NCBI RefSeq assembly: GCF_002886185.1
Contig: NZ_KZ614146.1
Location: forward strand, 2,216,930 to 2,280,929
Origin: Salipaludibacillus neizhouensis
GTDB lineage: Bacteria; Bacillota; Bacilli; Bacillales; Salisediminibacteriaceae
Length of the DNA: 64,000 bases
Direction of reading: 5' to 3'
In this document: one piece after another, positions 30,816 to 40,867 of the stretch
How positions within the stretch are numbered: position 1 is the stretch's first letter
How the letters are laid out: each line of letters opens with the position of its first letter
Notes under the pieces: generated by a model
What the model was told of the DNA's origin: nothing
Seen by the model: the letters and a program-made list of their open reading frames with translations, nothing else
Database searches by the model: none
Position numbers and translations under genes: made by a program

Positions 30816-32119
30816 TGAGAGGCCTCCTCTTTCTTATCTTGCCATGCTATTTTCCCTTGATAGACGGTAAGTACCGGCCAGGATTGAAGTTCTTCTTCTG
30901 CAAATGGTGTGTTCTTGCCTTTGGACAAAAATTGAGCAGTGTCGACTTTCATCGTTTTATTTTGATCAATCAAGGTAAAGTCTGCTGCTCCACCTTCTAC
31001 TAGTTCTCCATAAGGTAAGTTGAACGCTCTTGCAGGTTTGATTGTTAGCCATTCAATAAGTTGTTGTTCAGTGAAAACACCTGGTTTAACGAGCTTTGTA
31101 TATAATAACGGATAAGCAATCTCTAGCCCGACTATACCAAAAGGTGCTTCTGTCATAGAAAGCTTTTTTTCATCTTCTGTATGCGGTGCATGATCTGTTG
31201 CGATAAAGTCCAAAGTGCCATCTAGCAGACCATCAATGAGTGCAATTCGATCGTCTTCTCCTCGTAAAGGAGGATTCATTTTATAATTGCCCTCATCCCC
31301 AGGGATATCTTTCTCAGAAAGAATAAGGTGATGCGGCGTTACTTCCGCAGTTACGGAAATACCAGCCCTTTTAGCATCGCGAATGACTCGCACGGACTCT
31401 TTTGTACTGACATGACACACATGATAATGGGCACCTGTAGCTTCTGCTAATAAAACATCTCTGGCAATGTGTACAGATTCACATGCAGAGAGTATTCCGG
31501 GAATTTCTGATTGTTTGGAAAAGTTACCTTCGTGAACAACTCCTCCAAAAAGAAGCGAATTATCTTCGCAATGGGCAACCACGGGCTTGTTCAACTTTGC
31601 GGCCAACTTCATTGCCTCATACATTTTACCCGCCTCTTGTACTCCGACCCCATCGTCAGTAAAAGCAAATGCCCCTAAATTTGCTAGTGCTTCCATATCT
31701 GTAATATCCTTGCCAAGTTGGCGCTCCGTGATCGAAGCATATGGTAAAACTCGAACACTGCCTTTTTCTATCATGTTGTTATTAATCTGCGAAAAGTGTT
31801 CTGGAGAATCAGGTACTGGTCGAGTGTTTGGCATAGCAGCAATCGTAGTGAAACCACCTCTTGCCGCTGCTAATGTTCCGGTTTCAACTGTTTCTTTTTT
31901 CTCTCCTCCTGGTTCACGAAGATGAACATGTAAATCTACCATTCCTGGCACAAGTAAAAGATTCTTCACGTCAATCACTTTGTCAGCCTCTGCCTCATCG
32001 ATAGCTTCCTTAGACAATGTTAAAATAGTTCCGTTTGAGTCATCTACTAATAGATGAATGTCCTCTAATTTAGCTTCTTTTTCTGCATATCTGCGGGCAT
32101 TTTTATATAACACGATCAT
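30812..32119 (-). CDS. pyrC: Dihydroorotase
   Basis: A 435-residue class I dihydroorotase of the amidohydrolase superfamily. Metal ligands are visible in [29 protein letters not shown] and IATDHAPHT. It cyclises carbamoyl aspartate. Start ATG at 32119 has GGAGAG 7 bases upstream and overlaps pyrB by 17 bases. Confidence 0.97.
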   Translation of the reverse strand: MIVLYKNARRYAEKEAKLEDIHLLVDDSNGTILTLSKEAIDEAEADKVIDVKNLLLVPGMVDLHVHLREPGGEKKETVETGTLAAARGGFTTIAAMPNTRPVPDSPEHFSQINNNMIEKGSVRVLPYASITERQLGKDITDMEALANLGAFAFTDDGVGVQEAGKMYEAMKLAAKLNKPVVAHCEDNSLLFGGVVHEGNFSKQSEIPGILSACESVHIARDVLLAEATGAHYHVCHVSTKESVRVIRDAKRAGISVTAEVTPHHLILSEKDIPGDEGNYKMNPPLRGEDDRIALIDGLLDGTLDFIATDHAPHTEDEKKLSMTEAPFGIVGLEIAYPLLYTKLVKPGVFTEQQLIEWLTIKPARAFNLPYGELVEGGAADFTLIDQNKTMKVDTAQFLSKGKNTPFAEEELQSWPVLTVYQGKIAWQDKKEEASQ

Positions 32120-33011
32120 AAAATTTCTCTCCTTTCAAATTTAACACATGAGCCAATACTGCTTTTCTGACACTTACACCATTCTTCATTTGTTTAAAGA
32201 TGCGGGATCTTTCGCATTCTACCAATTCATCAGCGAGTTCTACACCTCTATTAAAAGGAGCGGGATGTAGTAAAATAGCTTCTTTTTTCATTTTCTTTTC
32301 TCTCTCTACTGTGAGTCCATACTGATTATGATATGTTTCTTGTGTATACCCTCCGTTGCCATCATGTCTTTCTGTTTGAATTCTTAGCAGCATCAGTACA
32401 TCTGCTTGCTCCACAGCTTCATCCATCGTTAAATATTGATCTTCTTTTAATTGAGGATCCATCCATTCTAGTGGGCCGGAGTATGAAACCTTCGCACCAA
32501 GTTTTTCTAAGATCTTGGCATTTGTATGAGCGACACGACTGTGCCTAATATCTCCGCATATAACGACGTGCAAGGAATCAAATCGTTGGAATTCCTGTCT
32601 AATCGTCAGTAAGTCGAGAAGAGACTGTGTTGGATGATCTCCAGCTCCGTCACCTGCATTGATAACGGGAATATTCAAACCTTTTAATTGATCGTAGTAT
32701 CGTAATTCCGGATGGCGAATGATCAACGCTTTACAACCAATTGCTTCTAATGTTTTGGCTGTGTCATAAAGCGTTTCTCCTTTTTGCACACTCGAGTGCG
32801 TAGCATCAAATGCAATCGTTTCTATACCAAGCTGTTTTTCAGCCATCTCAAAACTGCATTTAGTTCTCGTGCTAGGTTCAAAAAAGAGATTTGCAACAAT
32901 TATTTGTTCCATGTGCATTGGTTTAGAGGAATATGTCTGCCGGTCTGCTTCCTTCAACAAATATTCCAACTCAGGCATCGATAAATCATTCAAGGTTCTC
33001 AACTGTCTCAT
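32103..33011 (-). CDS. pyrB: Aspartate carbamoyltransferase catalytic chain
   Basis: 302 residues. The carbamoyl-phosphate loop [13 protein letters not shown] and the [12 protein letters not shown] segment are diagnostic. It condenses carbamoyl phosphate and aspartate. There is no regulatory subunit, as in other Bacillus PyrB. AAGGAG precedes the ATG. Expression is controlled by the PyrR attenuator at 33151-33236, but a dispersed repeat lies between that terminator and this start codon. Confidence 0.97.
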   Translation of the reverse strand: MRQLRTLNDLSMPELEYLLKEADRQTYSSKPMHMEQIIVANLFFEPSTRTKCSFEMAEKQLGIETIAFDATHSSVQKGETLYDTAKTLEAIGCKALIIRHPELRYYDQLKGLNIPVINAGDGAGDHPTQSLLDLLTIRQEFQRFDSLHVVICGDIRHSRVAHTNAKILEKLGAKVSYSGPLEWMDPQLKEDQYLTMDEAVEQADVLMLLRIQTERHDGNGGYTQETYHNQYGLTVEREKKMKKEAILLHPAPFNRGVELADELVECERSRIFKQMKNGVSVRKAVLAHVLNLKGEKFYDRVI

Positions 33012-33032
33012 GCAACCATCTCCTTAAATTTT

Positions 33033-33145
33033 TTAAGAAAAACGCATAGCGTATTTATTAAATACAGCGTGATCTTTCGCCACAATCACTTAAGCCCCCT
33101 TGATGCGTGTGGCTTAAAGATAGCTGTCAGTTTATACTATCTTAA
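33033..33145. repeat. Dispersed repeat family A, copy in the pyrB leader
   Basis: TTAAGAAAAACGCATAGCG, then TATTTATTAAATACAGCGTG, ATCTTTCGCCACAATCACTTAAG, CCCTTG, GCGTGTGGC and TTAAAGATAGCTGTCAG matches the copies at 35333 and 63753 in the same order. It occupies nearly all of the space between the pyrB attenuator terminator and the pyrB ribosome site. Confidence 0.8.
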
Positions 33146-33150
33146 CTTTT

Positions 33151-33236
33151 AAAAAAACGCCCTTGTATACTCAAGGGCGCTCATAAAGAAGGAAAATCTC
33201 CTCTCTTTATTCACCCTTCTAAACCTCACTGGGTCT
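33151..33236 (-). promoter_or_regulatory. PyrR-controlled attenuator upstream of pyrB
   Basis: On the minus strand the PyrR-binding loop AGACCCAGTGAGGTTTAGAA (33217-33236), matching the ARUCCNGNGAGGYU consensus, is followed by a terminator stem GCGCCCTTGA/CAAGGGCG ending in seven T (33151-33180). With UMP bound, PyrR should stabilise the terminator and reduce pyrB-E transcription. This is the third attenuator of the operon, in the pyrP-pyrB spacer as in B. subtilis. Confidence 0.9.
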
Positions 33237-33251
33237 TTTTAAAGGATGTAA

Positions 33252-34580
33252 CTATGAAATTTCACTGTCCTTTTTTTCAGAACTCATTTCTTCAAACATT
33301 TCCCTGCTTGATTTCACAGGATCTTTACCAGGTAAAATAAAATTTAATACTATTCCAATAATCGTTGCCAAAGCCATTCCAGCTAGCTGCACATCATCCG
33401 TTATTTGTATAAATGCTCCGCCTATTCCAATGACCAAAATGACGGAAGAGATAATTAAATTACGTTTTTTACCAATGTCTACATTATTATCAATCAGCAT
33501 TCTTAAACCATTGGAAGCAATAATACCGAACAATAGTATAGAAACACCACCCATTACTGCGGTAGGAATTGAAGTGATAAGTGCAGACACTTTACCTATG
33601 AAACCAAATGCTATTGCAAATACTGCCGCACCACTTATTACAAATACACTAAACACTTTTGTTAATGCTACGACACCAATATTTTCGCCGTATGTCGTAT
33701 TTGGCGGTCCACCGAGAAGGGAGCTAATGATCGTAGCAATTCCGTCTCCAAAAATAGAACGGTGTAAACCGGGCTTTTCAATAAAATTTCGCTCTGCTAC
33801 TTTACTTAATACCATTTGGTCACCGATGTGTTCGGATAATGTCACGACTGCTATCGGAACCATGATAAAAATGATTTCCCATGAAAAACCAGGAGTATAT
33901 GTTACAAACGGGATAATAAAATCAGGAACTTGTATCCAACTCGCTTCTTTTACTGGAGTAAAATTAACTAGTCCTTGGTACATGGCAAAAATATATCCAC
34001 CAACAATTCCGAATAATATAGGTATAAGGCCGAAGAATCCTTTGAAAAAGATCGATGCAATGATTGTTAATAAAAGCGTAAAAAGAGATACTGTCATATG
34101 AATCCCACTATACGTTTCAGAAACTGGATCGATCATCGCCATATTGATAGCAACACTTGCCAACCCTAATCCGATGACCATGATAACTGGTCCAACTACG
34201 ATTGGCGGTAAAAGTCTCATAAGCCAATTAACTCCCGTTGCACGAATGATAATTGCTACTATTCCGTATAATAATCCCGCAAAGAAACTTCCTACCATAA
34301 CACCTTCTGGTCCACCGATCGACATGCCTGCGATGATTGGTGCTATAAAGGCAAAGGAGGATCCTAAATATGCAGGAATACGACCTTTCGTAATAAGAAT
34401 ATAAGCTAATGTACCGAGTCCACTTGAAACGAGTGCAACTGCCGGACTTAATTCTGTTAACATCGGCACTAATATAGTAGCTCCAAACATAGCGAATAAA
34501 TGCTGAATACTTAAAATAATCCATTTATCTAATCGGGGTTTTTCTCGAATACCTACTGTTTGCTGCTGTTTTGTTCTCAT
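33252..34580 (-). CDS. pyrP: Uracil permease
   Basis: A 442-residue NCS2 family uracil:proton symporter with about 12-14 hydrophobic segments. Family motifs include QHLFAMFGATILVP near residue 26, LSEHIGDQMVLSK near 250 and GGPPNTTYGENIGV near 292. Glu in SEHIGD and ENIG are the substrate/proton residues in the family. AGGAGGATAT precedes the ATG. It lies between two PyrR attenuators, so uptake is shut down when pyrimidines are plentiful. Confidence 0.96.
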   Translation of the reverse strand: MRTKQQQTVGIREKPRLDKWIILSIQHLFAMFGATILVPMLTELSPAVALVSSGLGTLAYILITKGRIPAYLGSSFAFIAPIIAGMSIGGPEGVMVGSFFAGLLYGIVAIIIRATGVNWLMRLLPPIVVGPVIMVIGLGLASVAINMAMIDPVSETYSGIHMTVSLFTLLLTIIASIFFKGFFGLIPILFGIVGGYIFAMYQGLVNFTPVKEASWIQVPDFIIPFVTYTPGFSWEIIFIMVPIAVVTLSEHIGDQMVLSKVAERNFIEKPGLHRSIFGDGIATIISSLLGGPPNTTYGENIGVVALTKVFSVFVISGAAVFAIAFGFIGKVSALITSIPTAVMGGVSILLFGIIASNGLRMLIDNNVDIGKKRNLIISSVILVIGIGGAFIQITDDVQLAGMALATIIGIVLNFILPGKDPVKSSREMFEEMSSEKKDSEIS

Positions 34581-34624
34581 CTGTATATCCTCCTATGTTT
34601 TAACAATAACTGTTTTATTGCAAC

Positions 34625-34740
34625 AAAAAACCTCTTTGTTGGACAAAGAGGTATTTCGTCACTTTATGAATGAATGCAGTTCACCTGCATTTCAGTGCCA
34701 TAAAGGAGGAATATACCCCTTGTCAGCCTCTCCGGACTGG
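34625..34740 (-). promoter_or_regulatory. PyrR-controlled attenuator upstream of pyrP
   Basis: On the minus strand the PyrR loop AGTCCGGAGAGGCTGACAAG lies at 34719-34738. It is followed by a terminator stem CCTCTTTGT/ACAAAGAGG with a T-run (34625-34653). Second attenuator of the pyr operon. No dispersed repeat is present in this spacer. Confidence 0.92.
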
Positions 34741-34741
34741 T

Positions 34742-35332
<591 letters not shown>

Positions 35333-35447
35333 TTAAGAAAAACGGCATAGCCGTCTTTTATTAATACAGCGGATCTTGCCACCATCACTTAAGTGTCAAG
35401 GGTGGTTTTCCCTTGGCTCGCGTGGCGTAAAGATAGATGTCAACTTA
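35333..35447. repeat. Dispersed repeat family A, copy in the pyrR leader
   Basis: TTAAGAAAAACGGCATAGCC, then GTCTTTTATTAATACAGCGG, ATCTTGCCACCATCACTTAAG, TTTCCCTTGG, CGCGTGGCGTAAAGATAG and ATGTCAACTTA aligns block by block with 33033-33145 and 63753-63905. It lies between the leader attenuator terminator (35461-35503) and the pyrR start. Confidence 0.82.
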
Positions 35448-35460
35448 AAAACTCTTACCT

Positions 35461-35588
35461 GTTAAAAATAAAACCCCTCACGCCGATCACAGCGAGAGGG
35501 GTTGGTTACATGATTGTTTCAGAAATTCCTCCTGAAAATCCAGGTAGGTTTTCTCAAATTCATTTCCCTTCTCAGCCTCACGGGACTG
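35461..35588 (-). promoter_or_regulatory. PyrR-controlled attenuator in the pyr operon leader
   Basis: On the minus strand the PyrR loop AGTCCCGTGAGGCTGAGAAG (35568-35587) is followed by the terminator stem AACCCCTC/GAGGGGTT (35496-35503 and 35472-35479) and a T-rich tail at 35461-35471. First of three PyrR attenuators. Confidence 0.92.
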
Positions 35589-35620
35589 TAATTAAAGGAT
35601 TAAGTTTTTAATCTATCATC

Positions 35621-35649
35621 ATTATTCCATGCCAGCTCTTCTCTGTCAA
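35621..35649 (-). promoter_or_regulatory. Sigma-A promoter of the pyr operon
   Basis: On the minus strand TTGACA (35644-35649) and AATAAT (35621-35626) are 17 bases apart, a near-consensus promoter. The -35 hexamer overlaps the rluD stop codon. The PyrR loop begins within about 35 bases of the predicted start site. Confidence 0.8.
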
Positions 35650-36560
35650 TGGCTATTTTTCGCTACAATTAGACATTCTTTCAAGTCTTCAGGTATAGGT
35701 GCATGAAACATAAGTTCTTCCTCTGTTCTCGGATGTACAAATCCGAGCATTTCTGCATGAAGTGCTTGTCCAACAATTGGAAAATCATGTTTTTTACGTG
35801 GACCGTATTTAGGATCCGACACAATCGGAAAACCGATGTATTTCATATGAGCTCTTATTTGATGAGTACGTCCTGTTTCTAATTCACACGCTATATGTGT
35901 GTATTTTTCGAATCTCTCAAGCACTTGAAAATGTGTGACAGCATCCCTGCCATGATGTTCTGTTACCGTCATTTTCTGTCGGTCATCTGGATCTCTTCCA
36001 ATTGGCGCATCAATTGACCCTTTGTCATGAGGGATGACACCGGACACAATCGCAATGTATCTGCGCTTTGTCGTTTTAGCTTTTAATTGATTAACGAGTG
36101 ACTCATGAGCCAAATCATTTTTTGCAACCATCAGAAGTCCAGACGTGTCCTTGTCTATACGATGGACTATCCCTGGGCGCAAGACACCATTAATCCCTGA
36201 TAAATCGTTGCAATGTGCCAACAAACCGTTAACAAGCGTCCCAGAAGGATGGCCTGGTGCTGGGTGAACAACCATTCCCCGAGGTTTATTCACAACTAGC
36301 ACGTCACTATCTTCATAAACGATATCAAGATTTAATTCTTCAGGTTCTGCTTCTAGTTCTTTTACAGGAGGCTCATCAATGATTACATGATCATCCTGTT
36401 TAATTTTATAGTTACTCTTCGTTATTTCTCCGTTTACCTTCACAAATCCATCTTGTATCCATTGTTGTACCAGACTTCGAGACCAATCAGAGGCTTGTTC
36501 AGCGAGCCACTTATCTATTCGAACACCTTGCTCTTCAGATTTAAATTCATGTATTTTCAT
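35646..36560 (-). CDS. rluD: RluD-family 23S rRNA pseudouridine synthase (YlyB)
   Basis: 304 residues from the ATG at 36560, two bases after the lspA stop; the frame is open further upstream but would overlap lspA. An N-terminal S4 RNA-binding domain (about 12-75) is followed by the RluA-family catalytic domain, with HRIDKDTSGLLMVAKN carrying the catalytic Asp. It is predicted to modify large-subunit rRNA; the exact positions are inferred from the family. Its stop codon overlaps the pyr promoter. Confidence 0.93.
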   Translation of the reverse strand: MKIHEFKSEEQGVRIDKWLAEQASDWSRSLVQQWIQDGFVKVNGEITKSNYKIKQDDHVIIDEPPVKELEAEPEELNLDIVYEDSDVLVVNKPRGMVVHPAPGHPSGTLVNGLLAHCNDLSGINGVLRPGIVHRIDKDTSGLLMVAKNDLAHESLVNQLKAKTTKRRYIAIVSGVIPHDKGSIDAPIGRDPDDRQKMTVTEHHGRDAVTHFQVLERFEKYTHIACELETGRTHQIRAHMKYIGFPIVSDPKYGPRKKHDFPIVGQALHAEMLGFVHPRTEEELMFHAPIPEDLKECLIVAKNSH

Positions 36561-36561
36561 T

Positions 36562-37029
36562 TTATGACTTCCCTTGTGTTTTTTCTTCTCTAATGACATG
36601 TATCATAAGCATAATAACTCCAACCACTAATGCGGAATCAGCTACGTTAAAAATAGGAAAATTATATGAAAAAATATAGGTATCAATAAAGTCAACTACT
36701 GCACCGAACAATACCCGATCAATAAAATTCCCTATTGCGCCTCCTAGAACGAGCCCGAGAGAAAGGCCGAACCAAGGCTGATCTTTACCATATAACCTTA
36801 TATAATAAATGACAACACCTATAACAATCAATGTAGCAAGGAAAAACAGCCACATTTGCCCTTGTAATATCCCAAACGCTGCTCCTGAGTTTCGGTGGGA
36901 CGTTAAGTATAGTACGTTCTCAATGAGTGGAATACTTTCTCTAATTTCCATATGTTGTACAACCAACCATTTTGTAAGTTGATCAAATAAAATCACAACG
37001 AGTGCTATTACATAATAAATCAACGCCAT
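36562..37029 (-). CDS. lspA: Lipoprotein signal peptidase (signal peptidase II)
   Basis: A 155-residue polytopic membrane protein with four hydrophobic segments. The catalytic Asp pair is in GGAIGNFIDRV and FPIFNVADSALVVGV, the LspA signatures. It removes signal peptides from prolipoproteins. GAGGGGAG precedes the ATG. In B. subtilis ylyA sits between ileS and lspA; here the space holds repeats and a possible transposase remnant. Confidence 0.97.
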   Translation of the reverse strand: MALIYYVIALVVILFDQLTKWLVVQHMEIRESIPLIENVLYLTSHRNSGAAFGILQGQMWLFFLATLIVIGVVIYYIRLYGKDQPWFGLSLGLVLGGAIGNFIDRVLFGAVVDFIDTYIFSYNFPIFNVADSALVVGVIMLMIHVIREEKTQGKS

Positions 37030-37091
37030 GTCTCCCCTCGCTACTGCTTTAATGTACCCTTATGCATTTTAGCATAGCAACGAGAAACAGA

Positions 37092-37165
37092 CAATTAAGA
37101 AAAACAGCATATCCGTTTTTTGTTAAATAAACCTTTGCATTTATGCCACACTTGATAACACTAAT
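37092..37165. repeat. Degenerate family A repeat, partial
   Basis: AATTAAGAAAAACAGCATAT, then CCGTTTTTTGTTAAATA and GCCACACTTGATAACAC resemble the left half of the family A copies at 33033 and 35333. The right half is not recognisable. It lies about 65 bases upstream of lspA. Confidence 0.5.
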
Positions 37166-37247
37166 AAGCAAAAAATAATTTAGAAAAGGTTATGTCAAAG
37201 ACTGATAAATCCTAGGGGACATTTCAAGAATATACTCTCAGTCCAAA

Positions 37248-37410
37248 CTCTATCAGACGAAGCTGCAAAGTTGCCCTTAGAAAACGTTCGTTTGCAGCGA
37301 CTTCGATTCCTTTTTTGGATTTTCCAACAAAATCTTTATTGGTTTTATCGTTACCAGGGTAAGCGGGTTCCATTCCAGCAAATTTAAAAAACTTCGTCTC
37401 TTTCTTCCGT
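37248..37410 (-). pseudogene. Possible IS110-type transposase C-terminal remnant
   Basis: The minus strand carries an open frame without a start. It reads KKETKFFKFAGMEPAYPGND, then KTNKDFVGKSKKG and ANERFLRATLQL, ending at a stop near 37248. The pattern AGMEP...SKKG...LRATL resembles the C-terminal Transposase_20 domain of IS110-family transposases (AGLDP...SKRG...LRRAL). The fit is loose and only about 55 residues remain, so this is tentative. No IS ends are visible. Confidence 0.35.
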
Positions 37411-37440
37411 TATTGTCACGGAAGGTTGTTTGAGCATTGA

Positions 37441-37535
37441 CCGAGGAAAGCGTCCGCCCGCCTAGAGCGGGTTCGAACCCTTCTGTTCGAATGGAAACAA
37501 CAGTCTCTAATAACTAAGAAATTTATAAATTAATT
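37441..37535. repeat. Dispersed repeat family B, copy 3
   Basis: GAGGAAAGCGTCCGCCCGCC, then CTAGAGCGGGTTCGAACCC, TTCTGTTCGAATGG, AAACAACA, CTCTAA and AACTAAGAAATTTATAAATT. It shares its order with 4525-4605 and its core with 19285-19312. It directly abuts the ileS terminator. Confidence 0.65.
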
Positions 37536-37536
37536 T

Positions 37537-37580
37537 AAAAAACTAGTCTACCGGCTGATGGACCGTTAGACTAGTTTTTT
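37537..37580 (-). terminator. Terminator downstream of ileS
   Basis: AAAAAACTAGTCTACCGG (37537-37554) pairs with CCGTTAGACTAGTTTTTT (37563-37580), an 18-bp arm with one G-T or mismatch position. A T-run follows on the minus strand. It overlaps the first base pairs before the ileS stop at 37583. Confidence 0.9.
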
Positions 37581-37582
37581 AG

Positions 37583-40348
37583 TTATCCTTCGTAATGATT
37601 TACAATTGTGTCTGTGCAGTCAGGACAAAGATTAGGATGATTTACATTCGTTCCTAATTCCTTTGTGACCATCCAACACCGTTCACATGTTTCACCTTCA
37701 GCCTGCAGGATTTCAATAGCAATTGCTTCATATTTTTTCGCTCCTGCCGGTGCATCTGAAATACTTCCAGCAACTGTTGCCTCAGAGCTTATGAATAGCT
37801 TATTAAGATTTCCAATGGATGAAAGAAGCTCAAAGTCTTCGCCATCTGCATAAACAACTACATGAGCACTTAAACTTTTCTTAATTCCTTTTTCATTTCG
37901 AGCTTCTTCCAATGCTTTCAATACATCGTCTCGCAGATCCATAAAACGATCCCATTTTTCTTTCAATTTAGCTACACCGTCGTAATTCTTTACTTCAGGC
38001 ATATCTGTCAGTTGAACACTTTCTTCTTCTACACCAGGAATATGCTTCCACACCTCTTCTGTCGTATGGGAAAGGATTGGTGATAATAACTTAACGAGAG
38101 TAGTCAACGTCTCATGCATCACCGTTTGTATCCTTCTGCGGTCAAGATGATCGGCATGTTGAATGTACAACGTATCTTTTGAAATATCCATGTAAAAAGA
38201 ACTTAACTCGACCGTACAGAAATTATGAACTTTGTTATAAACATGGGCAAACTGATACTCATCGTAACCAGTTTTAACATCCTTTACAAGATCGTCTAAC
38301 TTGATTAACATATATTGATCCAACTCAGATAAGTCATTGTAAGCAACTGTATTTGATTTCGGATCAAAATCATTTAGATTTCCGAGTAAAAAGCGGAAAG
38401 TGTTTCTGATTTTACGATACACTTCAGCAACTTGCTTTAGGATATCATCCGATACTCTTACGTCTGCCTGATAGTCCACTGAAGAAACCCAAAGTCTTAA
38501 AATATCAGCACCTAGCTGTTTCATTATCTTATTAGGGATAATGACGTTTCCAAGTGACTTACTCATCTTTTTGCCTTTGCCGTCTAACGTAAATCCATGA
38601 CTAATCACTTGTTTGTATGGTGATTTACCCGTCACAGCTACCGCAGTAGATAGCGAAGAGTTAAACCAACCGCGATATTGGTCAGAACCTTCTAAATAAA
38701 CATCCGCCGGGCGAACTAAGTCATCACGTTCTTCAAGCACTGCTTGGTGTGACGATCCTGAGTCAAACCATACATCCATAATGTCCATTTCTTTTGTAAA
38801 CACACCATTCGGGCTATGTTCAGACTCAAATTTATCTGGAAGGAGATCGGTTGTTTCCCATTCGAACCAAATGTTAGATCCATGCTCCCTAAATAATTCG
38901 GATACATGAGTAATCGTCTCATCATTAATGATAGGTTCCCCATCTTCTCCGTAAAAGATTGGAATCGGAACGCCCCAAGCACGTTGTCTGGAGATACACC
39001 AATCACCACGATCTCGTACCATATTATATAATCTAGTTTCTCCCCATTTAGGCAGCCATGTTACTTCTTCTATTTCTTTTAGCAAGTCTTCGCGGAAATC
39101 TTTAATAGAAGCAAACCACTGTGGTGTAGCTCTGAAAATCACCGGCTTCTTTGTACGCCAATCATGAGGATAGGAGTGAGTCATAAACGTAAGTTTCAGC
39201 AACGCACCTACTTCATCCAATTTCTCTGTAATTGATTTATTCGCCTCATCATAGAATAAGCCTTCAAACATTGGTGCTTCTTCTGTAAATACACCTTTGT
39301 CGTTTACAGGACATAAAACATCTAATCCGTATTGCTGACCAATAATATAATCATCTTCCCCGTGACCCGGGGCTGTATGAACACAACCTGTACCTGCATC
39401 TAAAGTAACGTGATCCCCGAGAATAACTTGTGATTCCCGATCATAAAATGGGTGTTTTGCTTTCGTATGCTCAAGATCAGCACCTTTGTAAGTAGCGGTG
39501 ATTTCATAGTTTTCCCATTCAAATTCTTTCACAAGTGATTCAAGTAACCCTTCAGCAACAATATATTTATTATTATTAACGTTAACCACTACATAGTTCA
39601 ATTCATGATGTAAAGCAATTGCTAAATTTGCAGGAATCGTCCAAGGAGTTGTTGTCCAGATGACATATTTCTCATCTCCTTGGAGAACTCCACGTCCATC
39701 GGTTACATCAAATGCGACATAGATTGATGGAGAGCGTTTATCATGGTATTCAATTTCTGCTTCTGCTAGAGCTGACTCAGAGGAAGGCGACCAGTAAACA
39801 GGTTTTTTCCCCTTATAAATGTAGCCCTTTTTAGCCATTTCACCAAACACTTTAATTTGTTGTGCTTCATACTCATGCGTGAGAGTTACATATGGATTGT
39901 CCCAGTCACCTCTTACTCCTAGACGTTTAAATTGTTCTCGTTGATTATCAACTTGGACTAAGGCATATTCTTCGCACTTTTTGCGGAATTCAGCAACTGT
40001 CATTTTTTTACGATCAACTTTGCCTTTTTTAGTTAGCGCTGTTTCGATTGGCAGACCATGTGTATCCCAGCCCGGGACATAAGGTGCTTGAAATCCATTC
40101 ATAGACTTGTATCTCACGATAAAATCTTTAAGAATTTTATTTAATGCATGGCCCATGTGAATATCACCATTTGCATATGGGGGTCCATCATGCAGCACAA
40201 ACATTGGTCTTCCCTCTGTTCGTTGTTGAACCTTATCGTAAATTCTCATGCTTTCCCAATCCGCTTGCATCTCGGGTTCTTTATTAGGAAGATTCCCTCT
40301 CATCGGAAACTCCGTTTTCGGCATTAATAATGTTTGTTTATATTCCAT
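37583..40348 (-). CDS. ileS: Isoleucyl-tRNA synthetase
   Basis: A 921-residue class I synthetase. [17 protein letters not shown] carries the HIGH motif (near 57-67) and [12 protein letters not shown] the KMSKS loop (near 593). The editing domain CP1 has [11 protein letters not shown], and the C-terminal zinc finger has CERCW and CPDC. GGAGGAAG precedes the ATG. It is controlled by an upstream Ile T-box leader. It is the bacterial (not the mupirocin-resistant eukaryote-like) type, judged by length and zinc finger. Confidence 0.98.
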   Translation of the reverse strand: MEYKQTLLMPKTEFPMRGNLPNKEPEMQADWESMRIYDKVQQRTEGRPMFVLHDGPPYANGDIHMGHALNKILKDFIVRYKSMNGFQAPYVPGWDTHGLPIETALTKKGKVDRKKMTVAEFRKKCEEYALVQVDNQREQFKRLGVRGDWDNPYVTLTHEYEAQQIKVFGEMAKKGYIYKGKKPVYWSPSSESALAEAEIEYHDKRSPSIYVAFDVTDGRGVLQGDEKYVIWTTTPWTIPANLAIALHHELNYVVVNVNNNKYIVAEGLLESLVKEFEWENYEITATYKGADLEHTKAKHPFYDRESQVILGDHVTLDAGTGCVHTAPGHGEDDYIIGQQYGLDVLCPVNDKGVFTEEAPMFEGLFYDEANKSITEKLDEVGALLKLTFMTHSYPHDWRTKKPVIFRATPQWFASIKDFREDLLKEIEEVTWLPKWGETRLYNMVRDRGDWCISRQRAWGVPIPIFYGEDGEPIINDETITHVSELFREHGSNIWFEWETTDLLPDKFESEHSPNGVFTKEMDIMDVWFDSGSSHQAVLEERDDLVRPADVYLEGSDQYRGWFNSSLSTAVAVTGKSPYKQVISHGFTLDGKGKKMSKSLGNVIIPNKIMKQLGADILRLWVSSVDYQADVRVSDDILKQVAEVYRKIRNTFRFLLGNLNDFDPKSNTVAYNDLSELDQYMLIKLDDLVKDVKTGYDEYQFAHVYNKVHNFCTVELSSFYMDISKDTLYIQHADHLDRRRIQTVMHETLTTLVKLLSPILSHTTEEVWKHIPGVEEESVQLTDMPEVKNYDGVAKLKEKWDRFMDLRDDVLKALEEARNEKGIKKSLSAHVVVYADGEDFELLSSIGNLNKLFISSEATVAGSISDAPAGAKKYEAIAIEILQAEGETCERCWMVTKELGTNVNHPNLCPDCTDTIVNHYEG

Positions 40349-40394
40349 ACTTTCTTCCTCCTTTAACTTCCTCTTACATTAATAATTTATTAAA

Positions 40395-40700
40395 GGCTTT
40401 GTAATAGCCAAAAAAAACAAAAAATCCCCCTCATCCACATTGGGACGAGAAGGAAAACCCGCGGTACCACCCATATAAGTGCTGACTTTTATTTGACCAA
40501 TAGCACTCAACTTAAGCATGAAATATCGCTCATGACACGGTACAGTTTACTTGAGAGATAAGTAGGTTTCTCTCGTTCAGTGCACAGCTCTAGGGTGATT
40601 TTCAAAATAGTTGGGGCACCGGTCTCTCACCATCACCGGTTCGCTAAACTGCCTCAAATCTATTCTTACTTTCCCTATCGTCGCTTATCATTTATTATTA
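40395..40700 (-). promoter_or_regulatory. T-box riboswitch of ileS (Ile specific)
   Basis: The minus strand contains the canonical T-box GGGTGGTACCGCG (about 40456-40468), followed by a terminator stem CTCGTCC/GGATGAG with a long T-run (about 40400-40450). Stem I shows the distal AGCGAACCGGTGATGG, GAGAGACCGG pattern, and GAAAATCACC (about 40595-40606) supplies an AUC codon as the Ile specifier followed by A. Uncharged tRNA-Ile should allow read-through into ileS. Confidence 0.93.
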
Positions 40701-40713
40701 CCAATCATTGAAC

Positions 40714-40741
40714 TATATAACAAGAAAACGGAAAAATTCAA
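40714..40741 (-). promoter_or_regulatory. Probable promoter of the ileS T-box transcript
   Basis: On the minus strand TTGAAT (40736-40741) and TATATA (40714-40719) are 16 bases apart, just upstream of T-box stem I. This suggests ileS is transcribed separately from divIVA. Confidence 0.5.
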
Positions 40742-40867
40742 AAAAGTGAATGCTCACATAACCTTGGTAAATTCCATCCCAAGCATCTATTTATAAAAAA
40801 AGCGTCATTCTCCAATATAAATTGGTTATTAAAGTATATGATAATTTCTTTTTATACGTCAAGTAGG

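Noticed and set aside
33430-34101. 223-codon open frame on the plus strand
   Set aside because: It is antisense to pyrP in a hydrophobic coding region, has no ribosome site and no family features.
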